In this document: positions 33,387-44,200 of the stretch, piece after piece
Numbering within the stretch: position 1 is the stretch's first letter
How the letters are laid out: each line of letters opens with the position of its first letter
Source: Aselliscus stoliczkanus
Lineage: Eukaryota > Chordata > Mammalia > Chiroptera > Hipposideridae
Direction: 5' to 3'
Assembly: GCA_033961575.1 (NCBI GenBank)
Contig: CM066727.1
Span: forward strand, 119,648,434 to 119,712,433
Length of the DNA: 64,000 nt
Notes under the pieces: model-generated
Told to the model about the DNA's origin: nothing
Database searches by the model: none
Seen by the model: the letters and a program-made list of their open reading frames with translations, nothing else
Made by a program: the position numbers and the translations under genes

Positions 33387-33698
33387 ATCTCCCAACATTT
33401 CATTAGTAGTTCATTTTCCCAAGTGTTCAGAAGTAATTTATCTTGTCCTTTCAATTGCCTGCACAGTAAAAATTGGAAGCAAGCAGATTGACTTCTGAGG
33501 AGCAAACATGGGTGCTGAGTTCTGCGTGAGTACTGAAATATTAGAATTTAACTCACAGGAGAATCCCTTAGTTATCACTCAGAGCCAACGGACTCATTGC
33601 TAGTAAGCCTAATGAGCCTGACTCTGAACATGCAAATTAGCACTCCACCAAAATAGGGGCGTGCTGGCATGCACCCATGCGTGCATGGACACTCACCT

Positions 33699-33729
33699 GC
33701 GCGCGCGCACGCACACACGCACGCGTGCG

Positions 33730-33765
<36 letters not shown>
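33699..33765. repeat. (CG/CA)n compound microsatellite, strong Z-DNA candidate
   Basis: About 67 bp of near-continuous alternating purine-pyrimidine: gcgcgcgc, acgcacacacgc, acgcgtgcgcgcgcgcgc, then about 13 CA units. Its long CpG runs are unusual in an otherwise CpG-depleted window. Minus-strand open frames here translate the repeat (Cys-Val-Cys and Arg-Ala). Confidence 0.95.
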
Positions 33766-35110
33766 GTGAGGGAAGGTAGCGAGAAATGATAACAGGGTGA
33801 ATGGCCTTTGACTGCCTGGATGAGGCCCACCCACAGGAAAGAAGGCAATCTGCCTTACTCAGGGTACCTAGTCAATGATAATCATCCTAAAAAAAACCCC
33901 ACAGAAATATCCAAAGTAATGTGTGACCAAATATGTGAGCACCTCGTGGCCCAGTCAAGTTGGCATATAAAATTAACCATCACAACTATATTACAATTAG
34001 AAAGCTTACTTTCTATCATGAAATTAATACGTACTATCACGGGATTTTGGAGCACTGAAAAGAAATCTTCACAACTCAATGCCTAACATAGTATCAGGCA
34101 GTTAGTAAATGCTCAAAAATGAAAGTTCAGTGAATGAATGAATGAATACATGAATGAATGAATATAACTAGTAGAAAACGTCTTTGTTAATATCTTAGTG
34201 TCAGGGATTTTTTTCCCTGTGCATCTTTTTGTCTTACATAGTTTTGCTGATATTATCTGTATTTTTAAATCATGTTTTGTTTGGGCTGTTTGACTTTCAA
34301 AGTGTTGAGTCACTTCTTTCTACTAAACAAGAGTGAAGATTTATCACCTGGCATATTCTCACTTTTCAAATAACATAATGTGAAGACACAGCCCTTGCTT
34401 TATCAAGTCCTCTTGCATCAAAATCTCTTTATGATAGATACAGAATATTCTTGGATGAACATATATTTTTGCCTAACAGAAACTGAGGCATGTGATCAAA
34501 AATATTTTTTTGGAATTTCTATAGTTACTGAGAAAACTCAGGAATTACATGTGTAGCTAAAAGTCAGGACAACATGAATGTGAGCATAAGAAACATCTAT
34601 TTTGATTTATTTGACTTTGGCTCCAGTTCCATAGGATATGATTGAGTCTAAATACGGAGAATTGTATTAAAAAGAGAGAGATCAGAATGCAAGACTCAGT
34701 GCCTGCTGGGCAGGAGACTGAAGCCAAAATGTGCCTCAGGCAGAAGAGCAATTCATTAATTACAATGGAAAGAGAAGGTGAATGCAGGACACAATGATTT
34801 TTTTGATGAAAAGTAGAAGAGCTTGGCAGTTGGGGCTGCAGAACAGAAAACAAAAATGTGCCTTAAGATATTCATTGTGTTACCAACACACTGGATTAAT
34901 AAAACATTGCATCTTTCTTTCCCATGTTTTCCTATTATAAAATGAAGACATTAATGGAATTTAATTTTGACAGCTTAATTGTGAAATCATAATTTTGCAA
35001 TATAAACATTATGGAAGTCAATTCATTCAAAATAGGTATCGGACAGCTATGATATGCGCTGTACCATATTTGTTTATGTGGAATGCCAAAGAAGTATGAC
35101 CTTGTTTCTA
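33766..35110. other. Unassigned sequence with a (TGAA)n patch
   Basis: At 34088-34163 'gtatcaggcagttagtaaat' followed by (TGAA)n looks like a MIR/L2 3' end with a tetranucleotide expansion. The rest shows no gene or named repeat; the 98-codon minus-strand frame at 34557-34853 has no recognisable feature. Confidence 0.4.
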
Positions 35111-35475
35111 TGCTATGGTCTGAATGTTTGTGTCCCCCAAAATTCATATACTGAAATCCTATCTCCTAAGATAGTGATATTTGGAGGTGAGGGGTTTGGG
35201 CCGTGATCAGGTCATGAGGGTGGATTTCCCATGAATGGGATTAGAACCCTAATACAAAAGACTCCTGAGTACTCCCTCACCCTCTACCACCTTGTGAGGA
35301 CATATTGAAAAGTTTACACTCTGCTACTGAAACAGGGCTCTCTACAAAACCTGACCAAGCTGGCACCCTGATCTTGGACTTCCTGCCTCCGAAGCTGTGA
35401 AGAAATAAATTTCTGTTGTTTAGAAGCCACCTCATTTGTGGTAGTTTGTTATAGCAGCCCAAGTGGATTAAGACA
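35111..35475 (+). mobile_element. MST/MLT1-like MaLR solo LTR
   Basis: Complete solo LTR of about 365 bp: 'tgctatggtctgaatgtttg', 'tgtcccccaaaattcatata', 'gatcaggtcatgagggtgga', 'atgaatgggattagaaccct', 'ccaccttgtgaggacatatt', 'ctgaccaagctggcaccctg', 'atcttggacttcctgcctcc', AATAAA at 35404-35409, 'tttctgttgtttagaagcca' and 'tagcagcccaagtggattaagaca'-type end. The best-preserved LTR in the window. No retroviral gene beside it. Confidence 0.88.
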
Positions 35476-38400
35476 TCTCCCTATCTTTGTGGCGTTTCAA
35501 GCAAGGCTTTGCACCCAGCAGGTGCTTAATAGATGTTACTTGAAGGTGCCTACCCTCACAAGCTTGCATCTGTTTGGGGAAGATAAAAGACACATCTACA
35601 GGTGAAATAGTCCAGCGGCAGTCCTGCAGCTCTGTGATGCACAGTCGACCCTGAACAAGCACCATGTGAGTGTCCAGGCAGAGAGAACCTGTGGGCAGAG
35701 CTGGGGGGCTAGCAGGGAACTAGGACCCGGATAGATGCAAACGGGGGGAGGTGCTGCAGACTGTACAAGTAGCCACTGTCAGTCTCGAATTTTGTGTGAG
35801 TGGAACTGTCCACCTGCAGCCAAGGGCTTGTTTTGAGAAGCAGTGAATGGTGCAGCCACCAGGTCTGGACTGCCTACGTTGGCCCTGGGCTATGAAATGG
35901 GGACTTTGTTCTTTATCTTGCAAATAGTGGCTGTCTTTGTTTTTGAGCAGAGGAGTGATAAGATTCAAGTAGCATTTTTAGAAAGATCTACCAAGGAATG
36001 AATTGGAGAGGACCCAAACAGAAGCAGGAAACTACCAAGAGATTTTCAGAAGCGTCTAGGTATAAGATGTTGAGGGTCTGGTGTGGGGAAATCGGAATAG
36101 AAAGAGAACAGATGCTTTCAAGGCTATGTTAATGAAAAATCTAATAGAGACTTAGCAGAGTTTGGTAACTAGAAAGGGTGATGCAGGAAAAGGGAGAAAG
36201 AGAGAAAATTGCTTTTGAAGCTCAGGTGGCTGGAGGGATTCTTAGCCTTTGACAGAAATAAGAAAGAAGAATAAAGAAAGGGAAACATGAATAAAGAAAA
36301 AGTAGATGATTTCAATTTTATACTAATACTACAGCATTATTAATCATGGTGAAGTACCTAATTCAGCATACCGTATATAATACCTTACACTATACTGCAC
36401 ATTTTTCCAGGTGAGGTATGGCATTTGCCATGAAGCTAAATAGCCCACTAGGTATACACAGGTGATTTGACGAATGCAAATACAGCCGGAGTAAGAAGAA
36501 AAGGCTGTAGAAATAGCATAGAAAGTCCTCCGCATGGTCTCGTGCAGAGCAAATGGTGCAAAAGGACTCATTTTAATCTCCTGTTTAATTCTCATTTGTG
36601 TTACTTAGTTTGAAGTTTATCTGTGACTGAATGATTAATCTTTAATGTTCACCTCTTTTCCACAATTGCTAGTGAGCTGTATTTCAAAATGTCATCAACT
36701 AGTATTTTGAAATAATTGTTGAAATAATGTTTGTATTCCATCTTAGGATACTTCCTCTTTAAAAAAAAATTTTTTTACATATATAATTTCCATTTGCAGA
36801 TACAACAGTATACTGGAACAAAACCAACATAGGATCTGCTGTTGCATGTTTTTATCAGCGAGTGCTGGGGTGATTGGCAAACTGAATTGCAATGGTATTA
36901 TTAAAATTCATGAACCAGAGAATTACCAATGTGTAATATTGAAAAATGCAGTGGGTGCTAAGTATCTTTGACACATTCCCTAAAGCTTTAACCATCTTGG
37001 GAAAAACACATTAGAAGTCTGTCAGGAACATATTGGATTTTCCTAAAGCATATGGTGATGGAATCGAATATCATTTTATGGGAAAATATTGTCATACTGG
37101 CTTCCTGGCCGAACATGTCACAGTAATTTTCTGTTTCTATTCTGTAGTTGTCTTTCTTTCGTGCCTTTTATTTCTAGGATGAATTTCGTTCTTGGTCTTG
37201 GAAGAATATAATTGTTTCCCCACTCTCTCTCTCTTTTGGCCACTCTTTTGTTTCCATTCTTTCTTTAGAGTCTTTTGTTCTTCACAATAAAGTCTTTATA
37301 CCACTTTGCAAGAGTAGGAGGTTGTGCTTTGATCAAGGTTTTGTTTTGGCTACCCCAAGAGTTTTCCTCTTCCAACCCTTTCTCCCCTACACAATTTGTG
37401 TGATGCTGTTTAATTCTTTTTCTGAACTAGTTGCTTTCATCCCAGACCTGGCTGGGATGCAAGAATGGATGTGGTTATTCTCTAGCTTGCATTAAAAAAA
37501 AAAAAATCAAATTTTTATTTCAAGAGGGTGATGGACAGGAAAAAAAGCCACTGGGCCCTTTTACCACATTCTCTGTTTGGTCCCCTTGGGCTCTTTTTCA
37601 GCATTGAAACTGTTCCCAGAGTTGGTCTAATCCCACATCACCCAGTTGGTTATAGGCAAGATTGTGGGTTGGCATCCTCTCAGGGTGGCTGGTTGGTAAA
37701 CTCAATTTCCAAATTCCTGGAATTGTCATATTAATCTGTTGTCTAAGGCAACTAGGGAGCAGTGCAGTCTTCCCCAAGGGCTTGTATTGTTTGAGAGTTT
37801 TAGAGGCCAAGTGGGCATTTGCAGTTGGCTGCAAATTTCAAATTCTTTGCTATATGCCCTCAATAATTAAGATCCAGTGAGCTTGGATAAATTCTCAACA
37901 CAACTCCCTACTTGAGGCAGCTGTGATGCAACCCATAATCCCCTCCCTCTCCCCCAGTGAGGGCAAAAGAAGCCTTTTCCTAGAGGCATTTAAGACACTG
38001 AATGTTTTAAATTTCAGAGCCAAAAATGGGATGGGAATACATGGCTGAAGCCTGGACCAAAACAAAGGTCAGGCAGCTATGTATCTGCAGCCCACTTCAC
38101 CTGGGCTACATCCCAGTTGTGGACATTCATCCTGGAGCTGAGTCAATCAGCCTTTACTTGAGCAGTCTGGAGGCGTGACGTCACCACCTATTCAGGGCAG
38201 TCAGGGACAGACAGTGTGGTAGACAAACATTCTCTACAAGCCAATAAGTTTCCAGAGGAATGCTTTGGATATAAACCCTTCGAGCAAATGCTATTTAAAA
38301 AGCTATAAATGTTATTATTTTTTAAAAAATCATCATTAGGTTACACATTGCAGAGGAGAGACATTTGGAAATGGAAAGACAAAGTGAAATGTTTGGTCTT

Positions 38401-38653
38401 CTTCAAACCCATCAATGACTCACACTGGAGATGATACTGGATTTTTCTTGATTTTAAAAAGATTTCCTTAGATGATAGAACTTGATATGTAATGTCAAGG
38501 CTGCTTCTCTTTGTAAGGGAGATTAGCCCAAACTAAAATGCCTCCCCCAGATCCCCCATCTGTTTTTTCTAATGCAATGCTGTCACCAGGTATCAAAATC
38601 CATGATGACACTCTATCACAGATGGGATCACTAATATAGGGTAAGCAAGACTA
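35476..38653. other. Unassigned sequence, mostly repeat-poor
   Basis: About 3.2 kb. At 35480-35700 and 35900-36080 there are words of old mammal-wide repeats ('cagcaggtgcttaatagatg', 'agaggagtgataagattcaa') that I cannot place. 36600-37150 and 38150-38600 look unique. Minus-strand frames of 82-83 codons (35720-35968, 36344-36595) and plus/minus pairs at 37528-37880 have no known motif and are not called as genes. Confidence 0.4.
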
Positions 38654-38668
38654 GAAACACAAATTTCT

Positions 38669-39031
38669 CTATAAAAACAACAAAAAAAGATTTTATTGGG
38701 GAATTGGGGAAGGGGGACAGACAAGTTGCTGTCCTTTTGTTCTTCAGTCTAGTTGTGGAGGACGTTGCTTCACTGACCCATGTTGGTATTATGATCATTG
38801 CGCTTTTCCCGGCTGAGGCAGTTGGTTGCTGGCCCTTGGATGGCAGCTCATTGCAGCCTACACCGTCTCTGGTGACTCACAACAGCCCAGCTCCAGGTCA
38901 AGCTGTTGTTCACCATCTTAGCTGTAGAGGGCACAGAGTCACTGGTCTATATGGGATCTGAACCGGTGGCCCTGCTGCTCAGAGCTTGCACTCCTGAGCC
39001 AACTTTAACCAACGAGCCACTCAACCAGCCT
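38669..39031 (-). mobile_element. Long tRNA-derived SINE with T-rich end (minus strand)
   Basis: A long-form SINE (about 363 bp) in minus orientation. Its head is of the second type (tggctcgttggtt A-box-like; ccggttcagatcc B-box-like). The tail half shares 'ttgcgcttttcccgg', 'cccatgttggtattatg' and 'agtctagttgtggagg' (antisense) with the other long copies. On its own strand it ends AATAAAATCTTTTTTTG and then a T-rich stretch, not an A tail. A 15-bp direct repeat (gaaacacaaatttct / gaaacacagatttct, one mismatch) flanks it at 38654-38668 and 39032-39046. The 85-codon plus-strand frame across it is antisense SINE. Confidence 0.85.
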
Positions 39032-39046
39032 GAAACACAGATTTCT

Positions 39047-42000
39047 TAAAAATAAATACATAAAATAACACAAAAGTACACTTGGAACCACTATGATAAG
39101 CATTCTGGCTTTCTTCTTCCCACCTTTCTCATTCCTTTTCTTCCCCAGCTTCTATACTTTCTGGATTCAATATGTTCTCCTCGATATTAACAAATATATT
39201 TTTACTTTGCAGTGTATCCATTTGGGACCTGAAAAATCTTGAAAAGTACTTTAAAATTAATTTGAAAATACTTAAATTCTGAATTTATCCTTTCACTTCT
39301 CCATCTTAAAGCCACTTTATTAGCTCAGTTATACTATTGCTAAAGCCAATTCCTCTTTCTAGGGTGTTCTTTCCCACATTTCTCACTTGCTGAAATCCTT
39401 ATTGGTCAAAGCTCAACTCAAATGCCACTTTTTCTGGAAGACCCTCTTTCAACAAAGATTTATTGAGAGCCTTCTCAGTGCTGGGTTATATTCTAAAGGC
39501 TGGGGACATAGCAGTGAATATGGACAAAGTTCTTACTTACATGGAATTAACATTCTGGGAGTTAGCCATTGATAAATAACAAAAAAAAGTAGATAAGTAA
39601 CATGTCAAGTAAATAGACGAGGTAAGGCAATTGGGTAAAATAAAGGTTTGAGGGGAAGGGCTAGAAAGTGATGGGGGAAAGACCAGTGAGGAGAAGACAG
39701 TTAGTCTTCCTTTTGTATTCCTATAGAATACAAGCATACTTAGAAAAACAATAACTGCTCTTTCTACATGAGAAAGTGACACAAATGCCTTAGGTGTTGT
39801 AAGCTGCTTGCAGATAGGAAGTTATTTAGCTCTGCATTCACCAGTGCCTTGTATACAGGTACCTAACTCACGTGCAGTGCATATGATGTCAGTAGCACAC
39901 AGGAAGCTAACAGTTTATCCACACACCTTCAACACATGTTGGTGTCATATGATGTAAGTCACGTCAAGAAATGGAGAGTTTCTTGTCAGTTGATTGGGAG
40001 GCAAGAAGTGACAATGGAGGCGGGGTTCCATCTTCTAAGGCTGGAGGTGTATAAACAGCAGATGTCAGAGAAATACAAGGAGGCAAGCACAAAGCTGAGG
40101 ACGTGCTGGGAAGGATAAAGATGGAGGAAGGGGAAAGGCGGGTTGCTGCATCTGAGGTACCATAACAGGAATTGTTGGTGATGCTAAACTAGCAAAAGTC
40201 CCTCATTTTCTGCCCCAAATAGTGAGACTAAAGACCCCCAATGACTGGGAATTTGAATAGCACATTGAATTTTAGCTTCCATAAGGTACCCCTTTAATTT
40301 AATGCATTAGTTAGCTTTTGTACCACTTAATATTAAATGCTATTTCCCATTAATTAAGCATCTTTCTTTGGATAAGATTTTGGTAAGATTGCTAGAAGAC
40401 CAAACCTGTTCTGCATTTCAGCCATTTCCAGAAGTGTTAGGGTGGCAACAGAAGTGAGTGGGGAGTAGATTAACAAGGGACATATTCTGTGTAGCTCGTT
40501 ACCAAGAAATTTATGATAGAGTGTAATACCGCCAGTCTTAGGAACATTTTTTAAACAACAGGACATATGTAAAAATTGCAGTGTACCAGGTACTATTCTA
40601 AGCACTTTACTTATCAAATGACATCTCGCCTTTGTATTGCACTTTTCAGTATTCAGATACTTCCATTGACCATCTCTCTGTTTGATTTTTGCAATAACCT
40701 TGGCAGGTAGTATTCACTACCTCCGGCTTTCAGATTAGGTGTGGGGTGCATCACTGCGAGTGAGCCAGGCAGAGCCCCACACGTTCAGAGGGCTGTGGAC
40801 ACCAAGCTCATGTGCTCATGCCTCCTACTGAGCAAAGCCACGAACCTGTTGATTTAAAATGGGGTTCAGATACTGGCCCAGGTATTGTTACTTTCTAATT
40901 TCAAAACAAACCAGATTCTTCCTGTACATCGGCTGTCTGATTAAATAGTGGGGTCATGGTGTATTCATTTTGAAGATGTGCTAGGGCAGTTCTTAAACCT
41001 GCAGTGATCCTGTCTTCCTCTAGAAGCTTCTGTTTTCCCAATTGTCAAGCAGTTATGCTAGAGGATGTTCATCTATTTAGAAACTTTTTTGAAGTTGGAA
41101 ATTTTTTTGTCTTAAAGGCAGTTAGTGCCTCTTTTTCCCTGACATTAATGTAGTTTTTTAGTTTTGACCACATTTAAATAAGGAAGGGGAAAAAAAATCT
41201 AAAATAAAGTATTATATTTTAAGGAAGTAAATAGGGCCTTAATTAAAAAATGTCTATTATTAACAATCTAAAAATGCTTTCAAAATGAATCAAAACTATT
41301 ATCTTTATTTCTTTCTCTCATAAGGTGTAAAATGAGGCATAAGAAACCAAAGTTGTTTTTTTTTTCTTCTTTTTTTACTGATTTACCCAGAGTTTACTGA
41401 GTTGGTAATAAAATTCTGGATACAGAGAACCTAGATTTGAAACAAAACAAAACAAAACAAAACAAAAAATACCCCATCACACTTTTTTGTCTGCTTTCTT
41501 TCTGTGACATCTCTGCTGGTTCATTAAAGTCACTGACATAGCCTTTAGAAGTGTCTCACTCATGAAATGGGATATTGATTTACGTAAATCAATAACCAAG
41601 GGTAAAGCTTGGTTTACCCTTTTTCTCCTTCTTACGCAGAATTTCTTTCATTTCCGCAGTAGGGAAGGGAGAAAATGAACTACTAGAACTGAATACTGAA
41701 ATGATAAATAAAAACAAAGGGTGCAAACAAAGAAAGCTAAAATACACTAGCTTTAAATTTGGCCTGCTGCATATAGTAAGATTGATTTTCATATAAAAAC
41801 ATAGTCGCCTTGTTTTTTGAAAATCACCATATATAGTAGTTATATATTATTAATGACAAACAATATTTTCTCCCAAATCAAGTTGACTCCTGGGCTTTAT
41901 GTAGATAGGATCACAAACCCAAAGGCCTACCTGGGCCAAGTTATATAAGAGAGCGAAGTGGATCAGATGTGGGAGATAATGGGATTTGCCTGAGTGTGGA

Positions 42001-42754
42001 GACTTTGGGGGCAAGATCCCACCCATGGCAGTCTGGTTACGCTGCTCCAGTTGATTGCTTCCAAGTGGGAATTTGGGCTCTGGACAGCTGGTTTCCCAAT
42101 TTTTCAAGCTGAGCATCGAGATTTTTTTTAATCAAATTTTTAAAATCCAATTCAACAGTTGGTATCCAGCTACCAGAACACACACATGGACTGGCCTCAG
42201 TTTGGAAGGGCCTGGGGTTTCACCTGCAAGATAGAGGATGCCTCAGTTTTTTTATGCTTTAATTTTATTGTAAAACTGGAATCGACAACAATGAAGCCCT
42301 GAGAACATGGGAACAACCTTTGAGACATAATTCTTCCGAAGGGGTTCTCTTTCTCAAAGGCTCAAAGGAATGCTGTTTAGAGGTGATCCCTAAGAAGGCA
42401 TTTTATATTCCCAAGGAACAGTAACCATGGTATTTGGAAAGGGCAGAGGGAGTATACTAGACAGAGAAGCAGTAGAGATGAGAAAAATCCTTCTACTCTT
42501 TGAAGAGCATTCTTAAATGTCATTACTCTATGACTCATTTGCCTTAAAACCGAATGTAACATCAAGGCTGTCCTCCAGAGTACTGTAATATGTGTACCCA
42601 GAGAGATACTCAGCAATAGGTTTGTCACAAGTAATGGCCAATTGGAACACAGACAGCCTTTAAGAAACCAGTAGAAGTATGATGATGTATATTAGCTAAC
42701 TGCAAACCCTGTTTATATCCTGCTTTAATATCCTAAAACTTTGCTCCTTAAGGA
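39047..42754. other. Mixed unassigned sequence with old repeat traces
   Basis: Includes an old repeat of uncertain name at about 39440-39660 ('gatttattgagagccttctc', 'ggggacatagcagtgaatat', 'atggaattaacattctggga'), a MIR/L2-class trace at about 40560-40780, and an (AAAAC)n array at 41440-41468. The rest, including 41000-42700, has no recognisable gene or transposon. Frames of 83-88 codons at 40354-40617, 41850-42116 and 42377-42628 (minus) are unremarkable. Confidence 0.4.
41440..41468. repeat. (AAAAC)n microsatellite
   Basis: Five tandem AAAAC units, perhaps derived from a retroposon tail, but no body is visible upstream. Confidence 0.93.
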
Positions 42755-42901
42755 GTGCCCCCCAACACCAGTGGAGCAGCACCAGGGAGTTTATTAGAAA
42801 TGAAGACTCTCAATCCCAACCCCAGACTCACTGAATCAAAATTTGCATGTTAACAGGCTCCTCAAGCAATTGATATGCACATTACAGTTTGAGAAGCACT
42901 G
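42755..42901 (+). mobile_element. Non-autonomous hAT-type (MER) DNA transposon remnant
   Basis: 'cagtggagcagcaccaggga', 'gtttattagaaatgaagact', 'ctcaatcccaaccccagact', 'cactgaatcaaaatttgcat' and 'acagtttgagaagcactgtt': the same small hAT-Charlie-like element as at 6185 and 15583. Confidence 0.72.
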
Positions 42902-43139
42902 TTTGGGACACTATATAGCTCTTGTTGTCATTTACCATATCTTGCCTTCTATTAAAGTTATTTAAGTTCTTCTTTGTCACTATTAGTAGACTATTAATTT
43001 GTTGAAAGCAAAGGGTACATTAAAAAAAAAAATCCTACTACTGTGCTTAACATCTTTACCATAGTACGTTTTGAAAAAATTTGCACTGAATTGAATGGAA
43101 ATGGTATATAAAAAAAAAGTCAGCAATAATTATAATCAG

Positions 43140-43573
43140 GGCCGGCCAAGTGGCGCGTTGGTTGAGAGCTGGCTTGGGATGCCAGTGGCCCCAGTTCGGA
43201 TCCCACATATGAGGGCCAGTGACACTGCCCTCTACAGCTAAGATGGTGAACAACAGCTCCACCTGGAGCTGGGCTGCTGTGAGTGCCTGGGGCAGCATAG
43301 CTGCAGCCCATGCTGCAGTGGGCTGCCATAAGCTACAGTGAATGGCAGGCAGCCAGCAAGAGCAGCTGGAAGTTGGCATGAGCTACCAAGAGCCACTGTG
43401 AGTGGCTGTCCAGTGGCCAGCGACCAATCTCCCTCATCCGGGAAGAGCGCAATGATGATACCAACATGGGCCAGTGAAGCAATGTCCTGTACAACTAGAC
43501 TGAAGAACAAAAGAACAGCAACTTGTCTGTCCCCTTCCCCCAATTCCCCAATAAAATCTTTAAAAATAATAAT
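43140..43573 (+). mobile_element. Long tRNA-derived SINE (about 434 bp), T+ tail
   Basis: Full-length long form. A-box-like tggcgcgttgg is at 43151-43161 and B-box-like agttcggatcc at 43193-43203. A GC-rich middle with diverged tandem gcagcc/gagtgg units follows, then 'ccctcatccgggaagagcgc' and 'ccaacatgggccagtgaagc'. At the 3' end the AATAAA signal (43550-43555) is followed at once by TCTTT (43557-43561) and an (AAT)n-rich tail. The 15-bp direct repeat aataattataatcag (43125-43139 and 43574-43588) is exact. AATAAA plus TCTTT is the defining pair of T+ class SINEs, whose Pol III transcripts can be polyadenylated. Minus- and plus-strand frames up to 107 codons here are SINE translations. Confidence 0.9.
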
Positions 43574-43588
43574 AATAATTATAATCAG

Positions 43589-43810
43589 AGCAGCTTACAT
43601 TTGTTTGGTGCTTTGTATGTGCCTGATGTGGGGTTAAGTATTTTACAAATCTTACTTTATTTGGTCCTCAAAATTATGTAGAAGGTAGAGACCATTATAT
43701 TTATGTTAAAATGAGGGGGGTGAGGATTCAAAAGGTTCAGTAACTTGTGCTGGGACATGAAGGGACACAGTGGGGACAGCTCTGCCGGATGCCAAGCCAC
43801 AACCTACAGT
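43589..43810 (+). mobile_element. MIR/L2-class ancient repeat remnant
   Basis: 'gcttacatttgtttggtgct', 'ttgtatgtgcctgatgtggg', 'gtattttacaaatcttactt', 'gaggattcaaaaggttcagt', 'aacttgtgctgggacatgaa' and 'gatgccaagccacaacctac'. Standard order of the fossil; the long SINE at 43140 inserted at its 5' edge. Confidence 0.55.
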
Positions 43811-44200
43811 ATTAGCCAGCTGGAGTTATTAGGTGTGAATAAAAGAATTAAAAAAAGAAGATCAGAAGCAAATGATTTCAAGTGTGTGAGACCAGGAGAA
43901 GGATGTTTTACTCTTGATGATATTGAAGGACTCATCAATAGTTGTCTTCCAGGAGCTGGTCCCAGAGATGAAATGCTTCCTTTTACAACAGGGCCTCTCT
44001 GCTGGTGGACATTCATCCTCAGCCAGAAGATGGGGCACTTTTGTCTTCATATTTTATTGATTCATCTGCCTGTAGATGAAAGGGCAAGAAAGAACTTTTT
44101 TTTTTTTTTGCCTGTGACAGTCATTTTTCCTAAAAGAGCAAAAGGAATTAAGAACTCAGCTAAATGTAGGAAAAATGATTGAGAGTGGGGAAAAGAAAAT
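43811..44200. other. Unassigned sequence with overlapping open frames
   Basis: A 145-codon plus-strand frame (43745-44182) begins in the MIR-like repeat and continues into unique sequence with a Phe run encoded by a T-tract. A 70-codon and a 62-codon frame lie antisense. No motif is recognisable, and since the start lies in a repeat I do not call a gene. Confidence 0.35.

Noticed and set aside
33575..33834. Cys/Val/Arg-rich minus-strand open frames
   Set aside because: They are translations of the CG/CA microsatellite.
43745..44182. 145-codon plus-strand open frame
   Set aside because: It starts within a MIR/L2-class remnant and contains a Phe run from a T-tract; no motif or gene context.
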